Shown here: in pieces, positions 35,986 to 44,576 of the stretch
Layout: each line of letters begins with the position of its first letter
Position numbering within the stretch: the stretch's first letter is position 1
Source: Bacillota bacterium
GTDB lineage: Bacteria > Bacillota > Clostridia > Tissierellales > Gottschalkiaceae
NCBI GenBank assembly: GCA_023420895.1
Contig: JAEZUY010000010.1
Span: 1 to 64,000, forward strand
Length of the DNA stretch: 64,000 nucleotides
Direction: 5' to 3'
Made by a program: the position numbers and the translations under genes
Notes under the pieces: model-generated
Seen by the model: the letters and a program-made list of their open reading frames with translations, nothing else
What the model was told of the DNA's origin: nothing
The model's database searches: none

Positions 35986-37063
35986 ATGGAAAGCTGCAGT
36001 ATCATCTCTGGTAATTCTTTTACCGGTTCTGGCAGGGTTAATTCTATGGAACAGACTGCCGGAAACTATGGAAACACATTGGGGTCTCGATGGAAATGCA
36101 GACGGATTCAGCGGAAAGAAGTTTGCTATATTCGGAATTCCTGTGATTCTTCTGATTTTTCACTGGGTTGCTCTTTTTGCAGCTTCTGCAGATTCAAGGA
36201 ATAAAGATCAGAGCAGAAAAGTAGTGGGAATGTTTTTCTGGATTATGCCGGTCATATCTATATTCTCCAGCATAATAGTATTGAGTGCAGCTTTTGGCAG
36301 AACTATTAATATGATGTTTGCAGTTCCTGTGACTTTTGGACTGATATTCATTATATTAGGGAACTATCTGCCTAAAACTAAAAGAAACTATACGATGGGA
36401 ATAAAGCTTCCTTGGACTATGGCTAATGATGAAAACTGGAATAGAACGCATAGAATAGGCGGGAAAATATGGTTTATTGGAGGAATTGTAATTCTGTTTT
36501 CAGCATTTCTTCCTGTTAAATGGATTATGATAGTTACTATGGCTGTAGTGGCAATAAGCATAATAGTTCCAGCCGGCTATTCATACTGTTATTATAAAAA
36601 ACAGAAGAAAGACGGAAGATATGAAAAGTCAGAACTGGAAAAAAGCATATACAATTCAGTATTCATGAAAGTTTCACTCGCTGTAACGGCAGCGGTTCTG
36701 ATAGTAATAGGAGTTATTATGTTTACAGGAAATATAGAAGTTCACTATGGGGACAGCTCGTTTGAAATAGAAGCTTCTTACTGGAAAGATTCAGAAATAA
36801 AATACGATGATATAGAAAGCATAGAGTACAGAGAAGGAGCTCCTAAGGGAATCAGAACTGACGGCTTCGGTTCTCCTAGACTTTCAATAGGGAAATATGA
36901 AAATGATGAGTTCGGCAGATATATCAGATATACTTATACAAAGTGTGACTCATATGTTGTAATAAAAGCAAAAGGAGAAACTTTAGTGCTGAATGACAGC
37001 AAGGACGGAGACAGTTCAAAAGAAATATATGAAAAACTTTTAGAAAAAACTGACAGAAAATAG
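35969..37063 (+). CDS. sdpI: SdpI-like immunity/signal membrane protein with C-terminal PH-like domain
   Basis: 364 residues. The N-terminal DUF1648 motif LPETMETHWGLDGNADGFSG and the SdpI motif GNYLPKTKRNYTMGIKLPW with WNRTHRIGGKIW are clear, with about seven hydrophobic segments. After residue 230 there is another span, then a soluble domain with PH-like strand pattern (DDIESIEYREG, YVVIKAKGETLVLN) not found in Bacillus SdpI. No SdpC toxin or SdpAB gene is nearby, so it may protect against foreign SdpC-like toxins or sense envelope stress. Confidence 0.82.
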   Translation: MIRENKWKAAVSSLVILLPVLAGLILWNRLPETMETHWGLDGNADGFSGKKFAIFGIPVILLIFHWVALFAASADSRNKDQSRKVVGMFFWIMPVISIFSSIIVLSAAFGRTINMMFAVPVTFGLIFIILGNYLPKTKRNYTMGIKLPWTMANDENWNRTHRIGGKIWFIGGIVILFSAFLPVKWIMIVTMAVVAISIIVPAGYSYCYYKKQKKDGRYEKSELEKSIYNSVFMKVSLAVTAAVLIVIGVIMFTGNIEVHYGDSSFEIEASYWKDSEIKYDDIESIEYREGAPKGIRTDGFGSPRLSIGKYENDEFGRYIRYTYTKCDSYVVIKAKGETLVLNDSKDGDSSKEIYEKLLEKTDRK

Positions 37064-37067
37064 AAAT

Positions 37068-37100
37068 AGAGGCGGAACTTTAGTTCCGCCTCTATTTTAT
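37068..37100. terminator. Terminator after the sdpRI-like pair
   Basis: AGAGGCGGAACT (37068-37079) and AGTTCCGCCTCT (37082-37093) are perfectly complementary, followed by ATTTTAT. It lies between convergent genes and may serve both strands. Confidence 0.85.
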
Positions 37101-37136
37101 ATTTCTTTATCATAGTCTGAATTTATGCTTTAACAA

Positions 37137-38147
37137 TTATTTTTTTTCGTAATCTTTATAATTATATTTTTCATCAAAACCTTCTGTTTTATAGACTCTG
37201 TCGTCTCTCGTTATGAACATGGCATCTACGCCTTCCATTCCGTTTATCAGTTCCAGACCGTCTTCAATTCCAAGTGCAAAAAGAGAAGTGCTCAGACCGT
37301 CTCCGTCGACTGATTTATCAGAAATTATAGTGACCTGTTCAATCATATTTTCAAAAGGCATTCCCGTTTTAGGATCCAGAATATGGTGATATTTCACTCC
37401 GTCTTTTTCAACAAATCTTTCATATATTCCAGATGAAACCACAGATTTATCTTTAACTTCTATAATACCGTAGACTTCATTCCTATTCAGGAAAGGATTC
37501 TGAATTCCAACTTTAAAAGGTTCGCCGTCGGGTTTTTCTCCAATGCAGACTACGTTTCCGCCAAAGTCTATAACTGCGCTTTTAACACCTTTTTCAATCA
37601 TGTGCTCTTTGAGCTTGTCAGCTATAAATCCTTTTGCAATCGCTCCAAGATCTATACCCTGGCCTTCATAATTGAGCATTACAGTATTGTCATCGTTTAC
37701 AGTTATATCTCTGTAGTTTATAAGCGGAAGTCTTTCATCAATTTCAGACTGCTCAGGAACTCTCGCGTCTTTCTGACCGAAATTCCAAAGACTAGATATA
37801 GGCTCTATAGTTATGTCGAACTTGCCATGAGTAATATCGCCATAGTGTATTCCTTTTTTAATTACTTCGGCAGTATCAGGATCGACTTTTACAGGTTCTT
37901 TACCGCTGTTTTCATTTATTTTCGAAATATCGCTGTCTTCAACCGTTCTGCTGAGCAGTTTCTCATAGCTTCTTACATAATCGAAAGCGTCGTCTATAAC
38001 TTCTTCATCTCCTTCATAGAGAGTTATAGTGCATATAGTGTCCATTAAGAATTCATTTTTTGATATAGGTCTTTTATCGCTCTCGCTGCATCCAAAGAGG
38101 AACAAGCAGAGAACAGATATAATTCCCAGACTTATAAATTTTTTCAT
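37137..38147 (-). CDS. apbE: FAD:protein FMN transferase ApbE (lipoprotein)
   Basis: A 336-residue flavin transferase that moves FMN from FAD onto a Thr in D-x-S/T-G-A-T motifs of target proteins, outside the membrane. The signal peptide MKKFISLGIISVLCLFLFGC ends in a lipobox. Core motifs are MDTICTITLY, GAIAKGFIADKL, VIDFGGNVVCIGEKPDG, YHHILDPKTGMPFEN and VDGDGLSTSLFALG (Mg-binding Asp). A target with the fitting motif is the SLH-FMN protein at 57.7 kb. It lies 14 bases after the unknown gene at 38162, so probably one unit. Confidence 0.95.
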   Translation of the reverse strand: MKKFISLGIISVLCLFLFGCSESDKRPISKNEFLMDTICTITLYEGDEEVIDDAFDYVRSYEKLLSRTVEDSDISKINENSGKEPVKVDPDTAEVIKKGIHYGDITHGKFDITIEPISSLWNFGQKDARVPEQSEIDERLPLINYRDITVNDDNTVMLNYEGQGIDLGAIAKGFIADKLKEHMIEKGVKSAVIDFGGNVVCIGEKPDGEPFKVGIQNPFLNRNEVYGIIEVKDKSVVSSGIYERFVEKDGVKYHHILDPKTGMPFENMIEQVTIISDKSVDGDGLSTSLFALGIEDGLELINGMEGVDAMFITRDDRVYKTEGFDEKYNYKDYEKK

Positions 38148-38161
38148 AGATCTTCTCCTTA

Positions 38162-39322
38162 TTACCAGCTTGAGTTGAATACAGAGAACAGAGTTTCTAT
38201 TTCAACTTTAGCCTGAGGGTTTATTTTAAACATAGGATTCAGTATTGTTTCAGTATTTTTAACTTCTCCAATTTCAAATTCAGGAATGAAAGGATCTCCC
38301 TTTATTTCAAATTCCTGATATGCGTAGTCGTTCTGATAGAAACCGAGTGCAAGAAGTATAATCTGTTTAGCGCCTGCAGCTTTAAGAATATTTCTAGCGG
38401 CCTCGAAAGAATATCCGTGATTTAGAAAATCATCTATAACGCATACAGTCTTTCCTTCAACTTTTCCTTTAAAATCAGGATTTAAACAGATAGTCTGAAG
38501 ATTTACAAGCGAGCCGTTAGAAGTTCTGACTGAAAGAGGAACTTCATGAGCTTTTTCTTTTTCAGTATGTCTTAAAATCAGATTATCTTTGAAATCTTCT
38601 TTTTCAATATAGCTTTCAGCTTCAGTTCCTGTAACGACTTCGACTGCTTTTTTAAATTCCATAAGATTTTCATCAAGTTCTAGAGAAGAACTAGGGAATA
38701 CAGTCCATATATCGACATCGTCGAAATATTCATGATTGTTTGAAAGTGCTGAAATCATAGCATACTTCAGAACATCAAAAAAAGTAGTTTTTTCATTGCC
38801 GTATATAGTTTTTTTAAAATTGTCTATCATTTTTCCTTCATTAGCTGAAGTGCTGAAATATCTGAACTTAGCATCTAGAAGAGTGAAAACCATAGTTCCG
38901 TCATTCAGTTCTTTTCTAGTATGCCAGAAATTATTATTGTTAGAATGCTTTATTATCTGATAAGCCTGTTTAGGTGTAGAAACTTTAACACCGTATTTTT
39001 CAGCATTCTCACCAATATTTTCCAGCCACATAGGGCATACAAAAAGAGCTTTTCTATGTCTTGAAAGCTCGAATATATCATCTCTTCCGGATATGAAAAC
39101 GATAGGCTCTTCAATCCCGTCTATATTATCCAAGAATTCTTTTTCTGAAGGGAATTCGAATGAATCGCTGTATTTTTCTTCATATTCAGATTTTTCTCCG
39201 TTCAGTATAGCAATTTTATTTCCTTCTGAAATCAGATTGCCGAACTGTTTTAATAAATTTTTATAATCAGACTCTTTTATAGCTTTTACCGTACTGTCTG
39301 CAATTGCAATGTATTTTGCCAT
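38162..39322 (-). CDS. Phosphoribosyltransferase-fold protein with unusual N-terminal domain
   Basis: 386 residues. I do not recognise the whole protein. Near residue 290-310 it has VCVIDDFLNHGYSFEAARN, which fits the PRPP-binding loop of type I phosphoribosyltransferases (two acidic residues, then a small-residue loop), followed by an ILKAAGAKQIILLALG strand. The N-terminal half has a Rossmann/HAD-like pattern (IAIADSTV, IVFISGRDDIFELS, ALFVCPMWLENIG, YGVKVSTPKQA) without a clear catalytic DxD. The start ATG follows TAGGAGTG. It stands upstream of apbE and divergent from nicotinamidase. A nucleotide or NAD salvage link is only a guess. Confidence 0.55.
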   Translation of the reverse strand: MAKYIAIADSTVKAIKESDYKNLLKQFGNLISEGNKIAILNGEKSEYEEKYSDSFEFPSEKEFLDNIDGIEEPIVFISGRDDIFELSRHRKALFVCPMWLENIGENAEKYGVKVSTPKQAYQIIKHSNNNNFWHTRKELNDGTMVFTLLDAKFRYFSTSANEGKMIDNFKKTIYGNEKTTFFDVLKYAMISALSNNHEYFDDVDIWTVFPSSSLELDENLMEFKKAVEVVTGTEAESYIEKEDFKDNLILRHTEKEKAHEVPLSVRTSNGSLVNLQTICLNPDFKGKVEGKTVCVIDDFLNHGYSFEAARNILKAAGAKQIILLALGFYQNDYAYQEFEIKGDPFIPEFEIGEVKNTETILNPMFKINPQAKVEIETLFSVFNSSW

Positions 39323-39532
39323 AAAATAACACTCCTATTTCTTTGAAATTATATATTTATTATAACACTAATTCAAAGTTAGTGAACGGATAAATGATAA
39401 CAGTTATAATTATTTGAGAAGACTTAGCGGCGATGTGAAATGAGACCGGTAGATAAAAAACTGAAACTTTAATATAATATAGTCAGAGAAGATTTAGAAC
39501 GATAAAAGGATATAAAGAGAAAGGTGATAAGA

Positions 39533-40075
39533 ATGGATTTAATAATAGTAGACTGTCAGAACGACTTTATAAGCGGTTCGCTTGCCTGTCAGAAAGGTGA
39601 AGAGGCTGCAGAAAAAATAGCGGAATTTATTAAAGAAAATAAAGAAAATTTAAACGTTTTCTATACAGCTGATTTTCATCCTGAAAATCATATAAGCTTT
39701 GAAGCGCAGGGAGGAATATGGCCTCCGCACTGTGTAGAAGGAACTGAAGGAGCAGAAATTCATAAAGTTCTTAAAGAATCAGATTTAGCTCCGAATGCTG
39801 ACAATATATACTACAAAGGGAGAAACCCTGAAGAAGAAGAGTACTCAGGATATCAGGGGAAAAATGAATCCGGAAAGGCACTGAAAGATGCAGTTTCGGA
39901 TGAAGTTCATATTGTAGGAATAGCATCTGAATACTGCGTAAAAAATACTGCAGAAGATTTTCTGAAAGACGGAAAGAGCGTTACAGTTTACAAAGACATG
40001 CTTGGATATGTAGATGAAGAAGACCATATTAAAAACTTGAAAGAACTTGAACAAGAAGGAATAAAAGTAAAATGA
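39533..40075 (+). CDS. pncA: Nicotinamidase (PncA-like)
   Basis: A 180-residue isochorismatase-fold enzyme converting nicotinamide to nicotinate for NAD salvage. IIVDCQNDF carries the catalytic Asp, TADFHPENHISF plus WPPHCV.GT carries the metal site (Asp and His residues) typical of nicotinamidases, and GIASEYCVKNTA carries the nucleophile Cys (about 134). The start ATG 39533 has AAGGTGAT upstream; GTG 39524 is less likely. The stop overlaps pcm by 4 bases. It complements the nicotinamide-producing sirtuin at 14.1 kb. Confidence 0.9.
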   Translation: MDLIIVDCQNDFISGSLACQKGEEAAEKIAEFIKENKENLNVFYTADFHPENHISFEAQGGIWPPHCVEGTEGAEIHKVLKESDLAPNADNIYYKGRNPEEEEYSGYQGKNESGKALKDAVSDEVHIVGIASEYCVKNTAEDFLKDGKSVTVYKDMLGYVDEEDHIKNLKELEQEGIKVK

Positions 40076-40656
40076 AGAACGGTGAGCTGCTAGATTTTTT
40101 CCATAATTTGGATAGACGCAAATTCGTTGATGAAGAATACAAGGCTTATGCTGAGGTAGATAAACCTCTTCCTATAGGAAAAGGACAGACGATTTCGCAG
40201 CCAAGTCTAGTCTGCAAAATGACTGAACTTCTTAATCCGGAAAAAGATTCGAAAGTGCTGGAGATTGGAACAGGTTCAGGCTATCAGACAGCTTTTCTTG
40301 CTCATTTTGCTGAAGAAGTTTACACTGTTGAGATTCATAAAGAATTATCAGATAAAGCGCAAAAAAGACTTAATGAACTTGGATACAGCAATATAAACTA
40401 TAAACTTGGAGACGGTTCTTCAGGATGGAAAGAACAAGCTCCTTTTGACAGAATTATAGTAACAGCAGCGGCAGGGAAAGAGCCTAAAAATCTGGTTGAC
40501 CAGCTGGCCAATGGAGGAAGAATGATTGTTCCAATAGGACCTCCGCATCATCAGGTCCTTACCGTCATCAGCAAAGACGATAAAGGACAAATCTCAAGAG
40601 AAGAAATATTGGGAGTCAGATTCGTAGAAATGAAAGGAGAATATGGCTGGCAATAA
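40072..40656 (+). CDS. pcm: Protein-L-isoaspartate O-methyltransferase
   Basis: A 194-residue SAM-dependent repair enzyme for isoaspartyl residues. YAEVDKPLPIGKGQTISQPSLV is split over the substrate site, VLEIGTGSGYQTAFLA (about 61) is motif I, KLGDGSSGW lies near 120 and DRIIVTAAA is motif II. It lacks the longer N-terminus of the enteric enzyme but is within the family's range. It is translationally coupled to pncA. Confidence 0.9.
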   Translation: MKNGELLDFFHNLDRRKFVDEEYKAYAEVDKPLPIGKGQTISQPSLVCKMTELLNPEKDSKVLEIGTGSGYQTAFLAHFAEEVYTVEIHKELSDKAQKRLNELGYSNINYKLGDGSSGWKEQAPFDRIIVTAAAGKEPKNLVDQLANGGRMIVPIGPPHHQVLTVISKDDKGQISREEILGVRFVEMKGEYGWQ

Positions 40657-40663
40657 AAATACT

Positions 40664-40695
40664 TAAGGACCCTTATAAGGGTCCTTAGTTTTTAT
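40664..40695. terminator. Terminator between pcm and the CRISPR array
   Basis: TAAGGACCCTT / AAGGGTCCTTA is followed by GTTTTTAT on the plus strand and by GTATTTTTATT on the minus strand, so it can end pcm and also a leftward CRISPR transcript. Confidence 0.85.
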
Positions 40696-40698
40696 ACT

Positions 40699-41186
40699 AT
40701 TTAAACACATCATATGTTAAAGATCATCAAATGGGAGACCCGCTCTCTATAAAGCCAAGGCTATTTAAACACATCATATGTTAAAGATCATCCCTTTATT
40801 CTCTTCTTTTCTATTTGCTATATTTCGCATTTAAACACATCATATGTTAAAGATCATCTTGCAAAATATGCTTGAATAGGATTTTTATTTCCATTTAAAC
40901 ACATCATATGTTAAAGATCATCGTTGACCTTTCATCAATTCTTTAATAAAATCAACCTCATTTAAACACATCATATGTTAAAGATCATCAAAGAACATGT
41001 ATGAAAATAGACATAGCATACTCTAATTTAAACACATCATATGTTAAAGATCATCGCCAATGCAAGTCAAATACTTAAACAGAAATATGAATTTAAACAC
41101 ATCATATGTTAAAGATCATCTTGTTTGTTTTCTATTTTCTTTTCTTTTGGCTGATAATTTAAACACATCATATGTTAAAGATCATC
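40699..41186 (-). CRISPR. CRISPR array, 8 repeats, 7 spacers, no adjacent cas genes
   Basis: Eight identical 30-base repeats begin at 40699, 40763, 40829, 40893, 40960, 41026, 41091 and 41157. On the plus strand each starts ATTTAAACACATC and ends AAAGATCATC. Spacers are 34, 36, 34, 37, 36, 35 and 36 bases. The repeat resembles type I-B-like repeats of Clostridia/Fusobacteria read on the minus strand (ending in TTTAAAT), so the leader is probably at the right, 41187 onward. No degenerate repeat marks either end. It differs from the type III-like repeat at 524. Strand is inferred. Confidence 0.95.
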
Positions 41187-41189
41187 GCC

Positions 41190-41345
41190 TGTAAAATAGC
41201 CGTTCTTATTTTGAACATCCTTCCTTAGTACAGTATTATAGCCTATTACGCAAAAAAGTTCCAGCGATTAGAGAATTATTGTCATTTTTCATAGAATGGC
41301 TATTTTTACACATTCATTAGGGTTTCTCTAAAAAATCGCTGGAAC
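41190..41345 (-). repeat. Interleaved inverted repeats in the putative CRISPR leader
   Basis: Arm pair A: GTTCCAGCGATT (41258-41269) and AATCGCTGGAAC (41334-41345), a perfect 12-bp match extended by AGAGAA/TTCTCT past a 4-base insertion. Arm pair B: 41190-41206 and 41293-41310, complementary except one mismatch and one indel. The order is B, A, B', A', a pseudoknot-like topology, adjacent to the last repeat. A TATAAT box on the minus strand (41235-41240) sits between. It could be a leader RNA, a small MITE-like element (pair A alone) or both. Confidence 0.6.
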
Positions 41346-41355
41346 ATATATAGTT

Positions 41356-42654
41356 TTAAACTCTTTCTATAAGCGCCACATTCTCCACATGAGTTGTATG
41401 AGAGAACATATCGAGAGGCTGCACTCTTTTTACTTCATATCCGTTATCGGCAAGGTATCCGAGGTCTCTTGCGAAAGTCGCCGGATTGCATGATACATAG
41501 ACTATAGTTCTGGGATTCATATTTACCATGGCAGACAGCACATTTCTGTCGCATCCTTTTCTCGGAGGATCGACTACTATTACGTCTGCTTTAGTTCCTT
41601 TTTTATCGAATTTCGGAAGTATCTCTTCAGCTTTTCCGGCTATAAATTCTGTATTTTCTATTCCGTTTATTTCCGCATTTTCGGCTGCGTTCTCAACGGA
41701 TTTCTGAACGTACTCTATTCCAATAACTTTTTCTGCTTTCTGAGCAAGAAACAGAGATATTGTTCCTATACCGGAATATATGTCGAATACAGTGTCATTT
41801 TCTTTAAGGTCTGCATATTTAAGAACTGTATCGTACATTATTTCAGTCACATCAGCATTCACCTGAAAGAAGGTTTCAGGTGATATTTTAAATTTCATAT
41901 CTTTTATATAATCTACTATATAGTTTCTTCCGTATAGAACTTCTGATTTTCTCCCAAGGAGGAATCTGTTATTCTTATTTACATTCAGCATGACAGATTT
42001 TATATTAGGAAATTTATTTACCAGTTCTTCAGTAATTTTATCTATATTTTTTATTTTTTCCTTAGGAGATATGAACACGACCATGATTTCTTTATCTCTT
42101 TTAGAGTTTCTTATAAGTATGTTTTCTATATCTCTAATTTTATATTTCTTTATAAGTTCTGACAGAAACTTTTTTATTTCAACAGAAACTCTGCTGTTTA
42201 TCAGGCAGTTAATCATATTCACTGTATCGTTCGATTTCTTTGAATAGTATCCTATACTGTCTTCATCAACATGCAGAACAGCTTTATTTCTGTAATTATA
42301 GCTGCTCTCACCGTGTTTTATATCGTTTATATCTGCATCTATTGAAGAGATTCTAGAAAGCAGATTTCTAACTTTTCGCTCTTTCAGCGCAAGCTGTGCT
42401 GGATATGAGTATTCCATGAAATCGCATCCGCCGCAGTCTGAAGGCGTTTCACATTTATTTTCAATTCTGTCTTCTGAATACGATATGATTTTCACAAGAT
42501 TTGCCTCTGCAAAATTCTTTTTTCTCTTGTAGATTTCAGCTTCGACAGTATCTCCGGGAAGACATGAATCTACAAAGACAGTAAAATTCTCTTCAGTTTT
42601 TCCTATACCTCTTCCGTCATCGGTCATATCGACTATTTTAAGTATTACGTTCAT
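41356..42654 (-). CDS. rlmD: 23S rRNA (uracil-C5) methyltransferase, RlmD/RlmCD type
   Basis: A 432-residue TrmA-family RNA methyltransferase that makes 5-methyluridine in 23S rRNA. The N-terminal TRAM domain spans about 1-55, the 4Fe-4S cysteines are CETPSDCGGC (about 62-71) with a distal Cys, the SAM-binding region is VFDIYSGIGTISLFLA, and the catalytic elements are VDPPRKGCD and VYVSCNPATFARDL. Gram-positive homologues may modify U747 and U1939, so RlmCD is possible. ATG 42654. The preceding 330 bases include a candidate small RNA. Confidence 0.92.
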   Translation of the reverse strand: MNVILKIVDMTDDGRGIGKTEENFTVFVDSCLPGDTVEAEIYKRKKNFAEANLVKIISYSEDRIENKCETPSDCGGCDFMEYSYPAQLALKERKVRNLLSRISSIDADINDIKHGESSYNYRNKAVLHVDEDSIGYYSKKSNDTVNMINCLINSRVSVEIKKFLSELIKKYKIRDIENILIRNSKRDKEIMVVFISPKEKIKNIDKITEELVNKFPNIKSVMLNVNKNNRFLLGRKSEVLYGRNYIVDYIKDMKFKISPETFFQVNADVTEIMYDTVLKYADLKENDTVFDIYSGIGTISLFLAQKAEKVIGIEYVQKSVENAAENAEINGIENTEFIAGKAEEILPKFDKKGTKADVIVVDPPRKGCDRNVLSAMVNMNPRTIVYVSCNPATFARDLGYLADNGYEVKRVQPLDMFSHTTHVENVALIERV

Positions 42655-42744
42655 ATGATCGTCCTCTCATTCTAATAGTATATGTAAATTTGGTTTTCTG
42701 CTTGGTATTAAAATCATAATATTTTATAGAATATTAAAAAAATT

Positions 42745-42850
42745 TAAAAATAAAGAGGTATACCCCGGTTCAGAGGGTATACCTAAGGATTGGTTCTCTC
42801 TCTTGCAGCTAAAACAAAAGAGTAATTTAATTATAACATATTGGGAAAAA
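42745..42850 (-). ncRNA. Candidate small RNA or attenuated leader upstream of rlmD
   Basis: On the minus strand a TATAAT box (plus 42834-42839) is followed by about 80 bases ending in a 10-bp stem, AGGTATACC (42776-42784 region) with GGTATACC, and CTCTTTATTTTTAAATTTTTTT. This has the layout of a short independently terminated transcript or an attenuator 90 bases before rlmD. I recognise no riboswitch or known RNA family. The remaining 42655-42990 gap holds a likely plus-strand -10 box (TATAAT near 42951) for the next gene. Confidence 0.4.
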
Positions 42851-42990
42851 AAGTAAAAAGAGAGTATCAAATAGAAGTTAAATTATGTTAGAATCTTCAA
42901 AAAAGATAAGATTTCTCAAGAAAAATTTTTCTAATCCCGAGTTTTGGGGTATAATATATATATTAGAATTATTTGAAAGAGGCGATTTTT

Positions 42991-43365
42991 TTGCACGTAG
43001 ATTATTATAGAGTTAAAGGGAAAATAAAGCTTGGATTTGCAGACGAATCAAAGAAGATAGAGCTTGCGCTGAGCCCTGACATGTTCAGAGAGATTGAAGG
43101 AATGGTTTGCTGCACTGATTATTCGAGCGGAAAGGCTGTAATAAATAATTTAATGCAGTTTAATGAAGTAATTCTGAATTATTACAGCGGAAGTATAGGG
43201 AAACTGGAATGGAAATTAGAAGAATCACTTAAAAATATAATAGATTCAGGAATATTCGTTGTAAACGGAGAAATAGTTGTCACAGACAGCATGTCTAAAG
43301 ATAATGACTTCGTAATAACAATAAAAGACAATGAAGTAGTTAAAGAGAAAAAAAGTTTTAGATAG
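42991..43365 (+). CDS. Hypothetical protein, 124 residues
   Basis: The TTG 42991 start is supported by GAGGCGAT 6 bases upstream. The sequence begins MHVDYYRVKGKIKLGF and has mixed alpha/beta character, with no signal peptide, membrane segment or known motif; a CC pair sits in GMVCCTDYSSG. I recognise no family. It precedes the MoxR/VWA pair by 126 bases with a weak hairpin (ATTCCG/CGGAAT, 43366-43382) and a TATAAT at 43442 between, so it may be a separate unit. Confidence 0.65.
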   Translation: MHVDYYRVKGKIKLGFADESKKIELALSPDMFREIEGMVCCTDYSSGKAVINNLMQFNEVILNYYSGSIGKLEWKLEESLKNIIDSGIFVVNGEIVVTDSMSKDNDFVITIKDNEVVKEKKSFR

Positions 43366-43491
43366 ATTCCGATTTACGGAATTCTGTCTGAAACTTTATT
43401 TTATTTCTTCAATATATTCTTACTTAGATGAAAAAATAGTGTATAATATTATTAATAACAGTTATCAATAAAACTCAAAGGTGGTATAAAA

Positions 43492-44565
43492 ATGAACGTT
43501 GAATTAACTAAAAACTTCGTGGAGAAGATTTTTAACAATACAAGAATAGTTCCGGCGCTTGTCGGAGTAAAAGGTATAGGGAAGACTGAAGCTGTAAAGC
43601 AGCTTGCTGACAGAATGGGAATAGGATATCAGGCGATATATCCTTCATCTCTTCAGGGAGAAGACTTCATGGGTCTTCTTATAAAAGACCTTGAATCGAG
43701 AACGACTCAGTATCTTGCACCCGATTTCTTCCCGACACAGAATGCTATAGACAAGGGGCTTTTCCCGGAAAAGGGGATATTAGTTCTTGAGGAGCTTAAC
43801 AGATCGGACACTCAGACTATATCAGCACTTTTCCCGCTGCTTCAGGAGAGAAGAATAAACAATCACGAGCTTGCTGAAGGATGGCATCTTATGGTATGTA
43901 TGAACCCGGAAACACTCGAATACACTACTAACACTATAGACAACGCAGGGATGGACAGAATCCTTCCTATAAATGTGGAGCCTGATCTTGATGAATATGC
44001 AAACTTTATGATCAGATCCGGACAGAACAACGACTCTATACTGAACTTCCTCTATATAAACAGAGATATGTTCAATATGGATAAAATCACAGATGACGGG
44101 AGTAAAACTCCTTCACCTAGAGGATGGACTAAAACAGCAGATGTCATGAACAACTGCGAACTTACAGATGAAGAGCTGAATACTACACTTCTTGGTCTTG
44201 TAGGACCTGAAGCTGCGGCGGCTTATATAGGGTTCCTTAAAGACAAGGATATTCACTATCCGGATGCAGACGAGATACTGAACAACTACGGAGACAGACA
44301 GATAGCTATAGTAAGAGATATAATGCTGAAATTCAGATACGATGTGCTTACTCTTACACTTAGAAGACTTGCGCTTGAGGCAGATCCGGACAATGAAACT
44401 CATATGAAGAACCTCAACATGTTTGCAAGCGACCTTGACAGTGAAACTAAGATAGTTTTCGTGAGAATACTTCTTGCAGAGCGTAAAGATGAATTCTCTA
44501 AAATACTGAGCAAGATGCCTGAATTCCAGAAAGAGGTATCTTCAAAACTTATGGCTCTAATATAA
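43492..44565 (+). CDS. MoxR-type AAA+ ATPase
   Basis: A 357-residue AAA+ protein. Walker A is GVKGIGKTEA (about 25), the Walker B region is ILVLEELNRSD (about 98), and VCMNPET supplies sensor 1. This is the MoxR/RavA-like helix-2 insert clade whose members act as chaperones for VWA-domain partners. The partner gene starts 11 bases later. The ATG follows AAAGGTGGTATAA; promoter TATAAT at 43442-43447. Confidence 0.85.
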   Translation: MNVELTKNFVEKIFNNTRIVPALVGVKGIGKTEAVKQLADRMGIGYQAIYPSSLQGEDFMGLLIKDLESRTTQYLAPDFFPTQNAIDKGLFPEKGILVLEELNRSDTQTISALFPLLQERRINNHELAEGWHLMVCMNPETLEYTTNTIDNAGMDRILPINVEPDLDEYANFMIRSGQNNDSILNFLYINRDMFNMDKITDDGSKTPSPRGWTKTADVMNNCELTDEELNTTLLGLVGPEAAAAYIGFLKDKDIHYPDADEILNNYGDRQIAIVRDIMLKFRYDVLTLTLRRLALEADPDNETHMKNLNMFASDLDSETKIVFVRILLAERKDEFSKILSKMPEFQKEVSSKLMALI

Positions 44566-44576
44566 GGATGATTTAA

